A stretch of 22,530 nt of DNA from Silene noctiflora (lineage: Eukaryota > Streptophyta > Magnoliopsida > Caryophyllales > Caryophyllaceae), in assembly GCA_009801015.1 (NCBI GenBank), contig VHZZ01007887.1, forward strand, positions 40,674 to 63,203, in the 5' to 3' direction. Each line of letters opens with the position of its first letter. The first letter of the stretch is position 1. A program made the translations under genes and the position numbers. Below, one piece after another: positions 1-7,125 of the stretch. The notes beneath the pieces were generated by a model. The model was not told the origin of the DNA, ran no database searches, and saw only the letters and a list, made by a program, of their open reading frames with translations.

Positions 1-787
1 AGTTATTCATTTCCTTTATGTTCTTCATTTCCATTTACGGTAATCCTTTCTAGTTTTCATTCTATTTATGTTGTTTACCTTGTAGTTTTATATTTCATCT
101 ACAAGTTTCATTCTACATTATAGTTTTACATTATGTTTGCATGTTTATTTGAACTTAGCATTTACATTTGCTATCTCCTTCACATGAGTAGTTACAATTC
201 CTAGTCTAGGGATTAGGGGAGTCATGTATAATTGATAAATAAAAAAAGTTGTTTAATTGGTTGTTCATTTATCATCTCTACCATGTTTGCATTGTTATGT
301 TAGTTTACGATTAGTGGTCATAATCTTGAACTAAATCCCTTATACATTCTATAAGTCGAGAGGCACGGAAATGTATTAGAATTAACATGTGTAGTGGATC
401 GACCTAGCTCATAGTGAAAGCTTGTTAGGACCCGATTTAAGGCCGATGCTAAAAGTGAAAGCTGGATATTTTTAGGCCTAGATGATCATTTGTGACTACT
501 AGTTTAATATCTTTTTAAGTATCAATTTTCATGTATGAACCGACCCCCTAGACATCTTTTACTTTATTGTTTACATTCATATTTTACTTTGCATAAATCA
601 ACCAATCTATTAATTCGTGATCATTCGAGATAAAATTCGTCCCATAAAAACTTTTGACAACCACCGTACTTTCTTTGGATTCGACCCCTAAATACTACAT
701 TAATTTGTTGTACCTAGGGTATTTGTTTTTGATAGGTTGGAGACGACCTCATCATTCTCTACCTTCACCGACAACACACTGCCTCAG
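1..787. other. Gene-free repeat-like stretch left of the solo LTR
   Basis: I see no coding region here. The part from about 540 to 770, with phrases such as ATTCGACCCCTAAATAC (680s) and GGGTATTTGTTTTTGATAG (718-736), resembles from memory the LTR or 5' leader of decayed Ty3-type retrotransposons of plants. I could not find both ends of an element or a target duplication, so the assignment is weak. The last five bases (783-787) are the left copy of the target duplication of the next element. Confidence 0.3.
783..787. repeat. Left target-site duplication of the solo LTR (CTCAG)
   Basis: The five bases CTCAG directly precede the LTR terminus and are repeated exactly at 2325-2329 directly after it. 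Five-base duplications are what Ty3 and Ty1 integrases leave. Confidence 0.85.
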
Positions 788-813
788 TGTAATACTCTGT
801 ATTTTATTTGGTG

Positions 814-1032
814 ACTCGGTCGAGTAAAGGGTTGGTACTCAATCGGGTGTCCTAGGTGATACTTTGTTCTCGTACAAGACAGAGTAGGCTTTATGTCTGC
901 TTTGTACTAGACAGAGTACGTTTCGTACCATACAGAGTGGGTGTCACTCGACAGAGTAATTTTGGCACTCGACAGAGTAGGTGCCACTCGACCGAGTGAC
1001 TGATACCTCGAGTAGGCGCCACTCAATCAAGT
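814..1032 (+). repeat. Array of degenerate 12-mers (ACTCGACMGAGT) in the presumed U3 of the LTR
   Basis: Nine related 12-mers start at 814, 837, 874, 906, 927, 946, 967, 986 and 1021. The best are ACTCGGTCGAGT (814) and ACTCGACCGAGT (986), which are reverse complements of each other; each has 5-base inverted arms around two central bases. Copies at 946 and 967 read ACTCGACAGAGT, and the others are more decayed. From 906 to 986 the spacing alternates 21, 19, 21, 19 bp. The array lies upstream of the TATA box at 1078, where LTR enhancers sit. Confidence 0.75.
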
Positions 1033-1077
1033 TGGGTCTCCTAGAGCCTCTTTCCAATCCCAAGGTTTAAGAATTCA

Positions 1078-1085
1078 TATAAATA
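1078..1085 (+). promoter_or_regulatory. TATA box of the solo LTR
   Basis: TATAAATA lies about 45 bp after the last 12-mer of the U3 repeat array and about 30 bp before a C/A-rich stretch suitable for a transcription start. This is the normal arrangement of an LTR promoter, so the solo LTR may still be able to start transcription toward the right. Confidence 0.5.
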
Positions 1086-2866
1086 TCTCCATAAGCCGTC
1101 ATAATCAGTTTTACACATTCTAAACTCATCTCAAAACCCTATTTCCTCTCTTAACTCATCTAAGGATAAGATCTATAAATCTATCAAGCAATTATTCATC
1201 CTAAATCATCTTTTGTTAAGTTTTCATCAAATCCTCGCCTAGATTATAAGTTTAGGCTATCTACTCCTATTCTAATCATTTTTATGGGAATTTAGACTAA
1301 GATATGGGGATTTCTTCTCATGTTCTTGAGTTCTTGAGTTTTGACCTAGAAATTGGGGATTTTCTTATGTTGTTGAGTCTTATGATACCAAACCCTAGAA
1401 TTTGGGAGTTTTGGGAAAATAGTTATAATTGGGCAATTGATTAGGGTATGATTATATGTTAATATGTTCATATACGTGCCGGATTTGTGAGGAATCAGTA
1501 TGATTGCTTGGTTGTTGATTTATGGACCACTTTTGATTGTTACTAGCTTTGAAGAATTGCTAAAAGGTGGAGACTTTCTCTACTCAATATATGAGATTCG
1601 TGTGTTTATGTGATTATTGTGATTATTAGTGAATTGTGACAATGGATCTTATTATTTTGATGGAGGATTATATTATTGTGTAATCGGATGTGATATAGTA
1701 CCCCTTATTTGTTGTGTGAGTTGTAGCACGCTTGTTAGGGCCACCATGTGAATTGTAGGACGCGTTTGGGTCCATTTTCTTTGTCAGTCATATGCGTTGG
1801 GAGTTCTTTTGTTGTTGTCATATGTTGGTTGTGACTTGAGGAAATGGAATTTGATTATGCTTAAGGCACGGATTGAGATTGTTGGTAGCATTTATTGATC
1901 ATTGTCACTTTAAAGGTTTATTTGTGTATGAAATATCTTTAGTCAACCTTGTGCTGACTCGTGTGTTGATTGTGTTAAAAATCATTTTCAAAATTGTGAT
2001 GATCCATATGATATTTCTGGTCATATTGGGGAGCAGCTAGACTTGCAGGTATTGGATGATGATGATGATGCTATGAATATGGTTAGGGCTATGGGACGAG
2101 CTCGACGTCACGTACCGAGTCTAGCTTAAGTTGTCGACATGGTGACTATAGACGTATTTCTTATTTCTGCTGCTAGTTATATTTTGTTTGACATTTGGTT
2201 TGTATTAATCATTAAACCTTGCAAATTTATTAAATGTTTCTTAATTGAAGTTTTGATACACTACCTCGGGAAACCGAGATGATAACATCGTCGTTACCTT
2301 GGTCGGGCAAATGAGTGTATTACACTCAGTGTATGTGAGTTGGGTTAACTCTGCCCCATGAGACATTGGGGTGAAGGAGGTGTTTTTAAAGGTTAAAGTG
2401 TGCGTTTCGCTGGGAGAGGATAATTTTATACGTGAAGAGTGCAGTTTTAGAGGATGGGCGGAACTTTTTTAGGGTGTTTTATGATGATTCGCTGGTGGTG
2501 GAGGTGATTTGGTGATTGTGGTTTGGTTTTGTGGTGGTAGGGTTAGGTACTAATGCGTTGTTTTGATAGTGGTTGAGGCTCGGTTGCGGCGGTAGTCATG
2601 AAGGGTGTTTCGTGAATTTTGCTTGGTAGGTGGTTATTGACTTGGAGTGGCTAACAGAGTAGTGGCGATTATGGTGATTGCGGTGGGTTAAGGTGAAGCG
2701 AGGTAATGGACGTATGGGGAAAGGCATGTGAGTGAAGCAGATGAGATAACCCCTATACTTTAAACCAAGCGGAAAAAGATTTATGAAATTATCTGGTACA
2801 TTATTATGGTTGACGAAGGAACGATGAAGAAGTCGATGGTGATGAAGGCTAATTGACTACGACTTT

Positions 2867-2888
2867 GATGGCGGTTGTACCGTTGTAG
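2867..2888 (+). repeat. 22-bp direct repeat, copy 1
   Basis: Identical to 3106-3127, offset by 239 bp (begins GATGGCGG, ends CGTTGTAG). The sequences beside the two copies do not match, so it is not the edge of a longer recent duplication that I can see. Confidence 0.7.
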
Positions 2889-3105
2889 CAGCCAACATGA
2901 TGAGATCCAACAACATGTGGAGTTTTGAGCAAAGAAGGAGAATAGGTGGGGGAGGATTGTGGGCGGCAGTTCTGGTGAATGGTGGTGGTGTAATTGGGTG
3001 ATGAAGGGTGTAGTTGGTGAAGTGGGTTGTGGAAATGGTTATGGAGGATGTAGGAGGTATGTAGTGTCAATTGTTTGTGTAAATGGATGATGGAAAGGTA
3101 GTGAT

Positions 3106-3127
3106 GATGGCGGTTGTACCGTTGTAG
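3106..3127 (+). repeat. 22-bp direct repeat, copy 2
   Basis: Second perfect copy of the 22-mer at 2867-2888. It directly abuts the possible TRIM-like relic that begins near 3128. Confidence 0.7.
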
Positions 3128-3263
3128 TACGATATTCTCCGCTTTGGGTCAAGCCCTTGACTCCTTCCCAAAAGGCTTCGTAGTATAGTATTTTCAGGAC
3201 ACTTATAAAGATGGTATTTCACCTTTATACTATCGACGTAGGACATAGATTTGCACCCTACAA
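3128..3263 (+). repeat. Possible TRIM-like LTR relic
   Basis: The order of short motifs CTCCGCTTTGGGTCAAGCCC (3136-3155), CCCAAAAGGCTTCGTA (about 3167-3182), ACTTATAAAGATGG (3201-3214) and a final TTGCACCCTACA (3251-3262) resembles, from memory, a very widespread eudicot repeat in which GATATTGTCCGCTTTGG is followed by CCCAAAAGGC, a TATA-like motif and CCCCACA. I found no target duplication. The call rests on recollection of that repeat. Confidence 0.3.
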
Positions 3264-3622
3264 TTACAACCAAAATTCGGGTCAGTTTTGGACAATCTAT
3301 TTCCTAACGCGTGGGCAACCAGGCAGGATAGAAAATTACAAAGACGAAAGTCTCTTAAAGTATTTAGAATGTCAAATCAAATAGAGTAGTTAGTTGTTGT
3401 AATCTTCTCAAATTGAATTTATTGGCTATCATCATTGACCACTTCTTTGTATAAGCTATTCATACAATTCAACTTAAATAAACTATTCCATTATTTATAT
3501 TTTTAAATAAAGACTTGCTCGTACCAATAAAAAATAAAGACCTGAATTATTAACATATATATTTTGGGAAACTAACATAATTAAGAAGAAAATCAGTCAG
3601 AAGATTAGCAAAATCATTAGAC

Positions 3623-4933
3623 ATGACTCGGGGTTTGCTAGAGGTATTGGTCATTGAAGCTCATGGTCTTCCTGAGGGTGATTTTATTGGTAACTTTTTC
3701 TTTTCTTTTCTCTACTTTTTACCGCACATTATTCCCTCCGTTCTGACCAATATTTATCTTTGTTTAAAATCCTCTCGATAAATGTCAAAGAAATAACTAT
3801 TGAATAAAATGGAGGGAGTAAATTTTTAATGTTTCGTAATTTGATGTTTTTGGGTTGTAAATTGTTACGTACTGCTTCCATTTCATGTCTCATTTGATAA
3901 TCAAAATCGAATTATCGTCAATAGTCTTAAGAGCTTCATTAGTTCAAGCAAAGTCAACGGTTGTCTAAAGTACGATGAAGATAAAAATGAAAGTCAATGA
4001 ATATACACAAAAATCAAATCTAGTCGAAAATAGGTAAAAAGAACTTGGGGATCATACTAGCTCCCTCCTCCGTCAATAGTTTACACTTTCATAATGGTTA
4101 TTATTGACTCCTCGTAATAATGATCCTCACAATAAAAAAATATCTAGAAGATGTAAAAAATCAATTATGATAAGAAAAATTTGAGGTGGGGTTGAGCAAA
4201 GTTTTCGGGTTTTGAAGTCGCTCGAAACCTGCTCTATTTTAATTTGAATACGTGTAGTTCCATAATATGATTTATATCGAGTGGCAAGTAGTATTTCATT
4301 CCTTCATTGGAATTCCGGACATTCTTCATGACCCGTTTTAATCTTAAAATGCACATATATATATATATATATATATATTCCCAAAAGTTGCTAAGAAATG
4401 AGAAATATGGAATTTAACTCCACTTATATTTTTTGCTCTTTGTTTTACAAATTTAAACAAGTAATGTCTTAAACCTATTACATCGGAGGAAATGTATTGT
4501 TCTTGATTTTTGTTTATCTAGTACAAGTAATGTATTAGAGCTCTTTTTTTTTTTTTTTTGAGTGATTAATGTCTTGGACCAATTAGCAATATTGTTATGT
4601 AAAGGTTTTTTTTTTTTGAGCGACCAATTTTACAAATCTATTTGTTGTCTTGGCAGATAAAATAGATCCCTATGTTTTGGTTTATTACAAAGGGCAAGTG
4701 CGAAAAACCAAAATTGCAAGAGGTTAGTTATCCTTTCTTATAAGGGAAGATATAGCATTGGTATTGAGTTTCGATACCGCCCTCTCACATATGTTATTCA
4801 AATTTCCTTTTCATTGTGTATGATCTAGGTATGTTGTGTATTTGTGTATGTGAGAGGATGATAACTGACAGCAAATAAACTCAATACAAATAAACAAATT
4901 GTGTATCATGTTATGTTGGTGAACATAGATTTA

Positions 4934-4967
<34 letters not shown>

Positions 4968-5661
4968 GTGAAAATATGGCAGGGCAAGGTAAAAATCCAA
5001 AATGGAACGCACAATTAAGATTAAGTGCAGAATATCCAGGATCAGGAAATGATTATAAGTTGGTGTTCAAAGTGATGGATCATGACACGTTCTCTGCTGA
5101 TGATTTTCTTGGCCAAACCTCGTAAGTTTTAATCTTACGATTATGATTAATTAATCTGACATTATTAATTAACATAATGATAATTATTTACATGGTAATT
5201 AATTATAGAATACACGTTGATGATTTACTGGCAATTGGAGTAGAGAAGGGTTCATATGAATTGCGTCCTACTAAGTACAGATTGGAAGATGCCAATGGGA
5301 CTTACTGTGGTGATATCAAAATTGGTGTCAATTTCTCTTCCAATGTTTGTCTTTTCTTTTTGTTTCGTAACTCATCTTTTAGATCTATATGATAATTTTG
5401 GTTACTAACTTGAGTTTCAGATTCAAATCGGCTTATAATAATATTAACATAATTATAATTATTAAAAGTCAAGACTTAAACACGTCACATAATTACATAG
5501 TGGCCAACAAGAGATTAAACAATGTTATAAATATAGAGTATGATAGTGATTAATTACTTAATTACTTTTATAATTTAAGTTTTGTTTGATGGAATTGACA
5601 GATGATTGAAGGGAATGATGATGAGGAATTAGGAGGATGGAAAAGCAGCGATTACGAGTAA
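3623..5661 (+). CDS. Small single-C2-domain protein (elicitor-responsive protein 3-like), 5 exons, 155 aa
   Basis: Exons: 3623-3689, 4657-4722, 4983-5121, 5209-5344, 5602-5661. All introns are GT..AG and the joined frame is open for 468 nt including TAA. The protein is one C2 domain starting almost at residue 1 (MTRGLLEVLVIEAHGLPEGD). Likely Ca2+ ligands are D20 and D26 in loop 1 (before PYV) and D77, D79 and D84/D85 in loop 3 (VMDHDTFSADDFLG). The C-terminus ends EELGGWKSSDYE; a GGWK-type tail is known from the plant family called elicitor-responsive protein 3 or small C2 proteins, which are also about 150 aa. Such proteins bind phospholipid in a Ca2+-dependent way at the membrane; the exact role here is inferred. 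Intron 1 (967 bp) carries Stowaway pieces and an (AT)12 run. Intron 2 ends in an (AAT)10 run 18 nt before the acceptor. Confidence 0.9.
3732..3818. mobile_element. Stowaway-like MITE in intron 1 of the C2 gene
   Basis: An 87-bp segment begins TTCCCTCCGTTCTGACC and ends ATGGAGGGAG, with TA on both sides (3730-3731 and 3819-3820). Inverted CTCCCTCCGT ends with a TA target duplication are the hallmark of Stowaway (Tc1/mariner-type) MITEs. The first base of the left terminus is mutated. Confidence 0.65.
4060..4160. mobile_element. Fragment of a second Stowaway-like MITE
   Basis: GCTCCCTCCTCCGTCAATAG (4060-4079) followed by TTTACACTTTC looks like one end of a Stowaway element, in C2 intron 1. I could not find the matching opposite end, so it is either truncated or a chance match. 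The right limit given is approximate. Confidence 0.35.
4355..4378. repeat. (AT)12 microsatellite
   Basis: Twelve perfect AT units in intron 1 of the C2 gene; likely length-polymorphic. Confidence 0.95.
4934..4963 (+). repeat. (AAT)10 microsatellite next to a splice acceptor
   Basis: Ten perfect AAT units near the end of C2 intron 2. They end 18 nt before the acceptor AG at 4981-4982, so the stretch normally occupied by a pyrimidine tract and branch point is almost only A, T and G. Confidence 0.95.
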
Positions 5662-6387
5662 TACTAATGAGTAATGACCAACTATTTCGTGGGAATGTTG
5701 ATGACATTCATTCATGGGGTTTTGTTACTGCCTAATTCTTCATTAGTATCATGATTGTACCTAGTATATGTTTTCATTCAACAGTTTGCTCATTTTTATT
5801 TTATTTTTTTCTATTTTGTTAATCCTTATTATCAGTGACATGAACTCAAGAATTGTGATTTAGATTGATGAAACTTGTATATGTTTGCAACCATCAATTA
5901 CTATTTTGATTATTGCATCTTTAGCATTCTAAATTCATAATGCATTTTTATGCAAAACGCTAAAAATGTTATCCAAAATGTTATGATGATCTATTTTTGG
6001 ACAATAATATACTAGTCATTATAAACGCTACCAAGACTCGATATCACCCTCTCAGATGCACTATGCAGGGACAACTAAATGGTGGAGCTATCATAATAGC
6101 GTGAGGGAAATCGGGAACGTATTCAAACTCAATACCACTCGGTAGAACCTCGTCTCATTTACCAACTTTTGAGCCATTAATAGATTGAATAACAATCACT
6201 ATTAATATTAATTGTTAAATATGGGGTAATAAGAGGTCATTATTAATATTACGGTTTTTCTAACGTGTGGCTAAGAGCATATAATAAACTAACATGGATT
6301 ACTATACAACTTACATAGCTTATTACACATATAACTATACGGGATACCTTACGGTTTTATAAAATTGTGGACTATTTTAATCAACAA
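5662..6387. other. Intergenic, no gene seen
   Basis: Between the C2 gene stop and the tRNA. AT-rich, and it should hold the C2 3' UTR (first ~150-200 bp) and the tRNA upstream region. I see no open frame of note and no complete repeat. Confidence 0.6.
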
Positions 6388-6459
6388 GCCGTCTTAGCTC
6401 AGTGGTAGAGCGCGTGGCTTTTAACCACGTGGTCGTGGGTTCGATCCCCACAGACGGCG
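6388..6459 (+). tRNA. tRNA-Lys (anticodon UUU)
   Basis: A full 72-nt cloverleaf can be drawn: acceptor GCCGTCT/AGACGGC, D arm GCTC..GAGC, anticodon stem CGTGG/CCACG with loop CTTTTAA (anticodon TTT at 6420-6422), variable TGGTC, T arm GTGGG/CCCAC with loop TTCGATC, and discriminator G. CCA is not encoded and there is no intron, as expected for a plant nuclear gene. The internal A box (TAGCTCAGTGG, 6395-6405) and B box (GTTCGATCC, 6439-6447) are intact. Upstream CAACAA directly before the gene fits the CAA start motif of plant tRNA genes, and TTTT at 6463-6466 is a Pol III terminator. It decodes AAA/AAG and looks functional. Confidence 0.97.
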
Positions 6460-6462
6460 AGC

Positions 6463-6466
6463 TTTT
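6463..6466 (+). terminator. Pol III terminator of tRNA-Lys
   Basis: TTTT lies four bases after the mature tRNA end, the usual RNA polymerase III stop signal. Confidence 0.7.
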
Positions 6467-6484
6467 ATTCTCTTTGGTTTGTTT

Positions 6485-6597
6485 AAGTAGACTTAAGAAA
6501 AAGTTAAATTTTTTTTATAATTAATTTTATTCATAAAATTAGCAAGTAGACTTAAGAAAAAGTCAAATTCTTTTTTATAATTAATTATATTCTAGCT
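6485..6597 (+). repeat. 59-bp tandem repeat, two copies
   Basis: Unit one starts at 6485 and unit two at 6544, both opening with AAGTAGACTTAAGAAAAAGT and followed by similar T-rich and AATTAATT-rich sequence. Period 59 bp, a few substitutions. It begins about 25 bp after the tRNA gene. Confidence 0.8.
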
Positions 6598-7125
6598 AAG
6601 AGCAAGGTACTACACGACTGCAAATTATTGCAAAAACTTATAATGTGCGGAAAGAAAATTGCATACTCCGTATAATCTTTTTCTTTTATACTTTAATTAA
6701 TAAATGGGAGAAGTTATTTATTCAACAACGAGAATTATAAATTAACTCAGGTTTACACAGAACTCAACAAAAATAATAAAAAAAGTAATTACATTTATTT
6801 ATTTAAACGACTGTAAAGGGGAATGGAGGTGGACATGAGCAACAATAGTCATGCGCTTCACGTCCATCACCTCCAAAAACATAAATGAATCAAGACTCAT
6901 GAGTTCATGTGATTAACTCTTATCCTATGTTCCCATGCCCAATTTGAACATTTACACTTTTTTCTACTTTCAATTCGCCAACCTCTCATCACCGCCGATT
7001 TCACTTTCTCCTACCAATTTGTTCTTCCCACTTGTGACTTGTCAACAAAACCTTCTACTCTTTATAACTTCGCCAACCTTAAACGTAAAAGGACACCAGC
7101 CCTTGGCTTATTTGCCTCACATTTC
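6598..7125. other. Intergenic, presumed promoter and leader of the DUF547 gene
   Basis: No coding region supported. 6930-7125 is C/T-rich and is the likely 5' leader of the next gene. The frame of exon 1 is open upstream to at least 7039 but has no ATG before 7126, only TTG. Confidence 0.5.

Larger units (their letters stand above)
788..2324 (+). mobile_element. Solo LTR of a Ty3-type (probably chromovirus/Tekay-like) retrotransposon
   Basis: The 1537-bp segment starts TGTAATAC and ends GTATTACA, a perfect 8-bp terminal inverted repeat of the LTR type (5'-TG..CA-3'). It is flanked by identical CTCAG duplications. There is no primer-binding site after 2324 and no gag-pol, so this is one LTR left by recombination between two LTRs. 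Inside are a block of ACTCG-type repeats (814-1032), a TATA box TATAAATA (1078-1085) and a C/T-rich presumed transcript start near 1110, so U3 comes first and the element reads on the + strand. The near-3' motif ACCTCGGGAAACCGAGATG (2263-2281) is, from memory, typical of Tekay-like LTRs; the lineage is inferred. Confidence 0.85.
2325..3622. other. Intergenic, G-rich and repeat-like, no gene seen
   Basis: The right copy of the CTCAG duplication is at 2325-2329. From about 2460 to 3110 the + strand is rich in GGTGGTGG-like runs, which makes open frames rich in His, Pro and Ser on the - strand; these have no domain-like composition and I do not call them genes. A 22-bp perfect direct repeat occurs at 2867-2888 and 3106-3127. 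A TRIM-like relic may cover about 3128-3263. 3300-3622 is AT-rich and should hold the promoter and leader of the C2 gene; ATATATATTTT near 3554 is a possible TATA element. Confidence 0.5.

Noticed and set aside
788..2324. Complete retrotransposon
   Set aside because: No gag-pol, no primer-binding site after 2324, and the target duplication directly follows the first terminus pair.
2849..3273. Two - strand open frames rich in His/Pro/Ser or sharing a YNGTTAI stretch
   Set aside because: Composition follows the GGTGGT-rich + strand, and the shared peptide comes only from the 22-bp DNA repeat. No domain or splice structure supports them.
7039..7125. N-terminal extension of the DUF547 protein
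   Set aside because: The frame is open but begins with TTG; no ATG precedes 7126 in frame within it.
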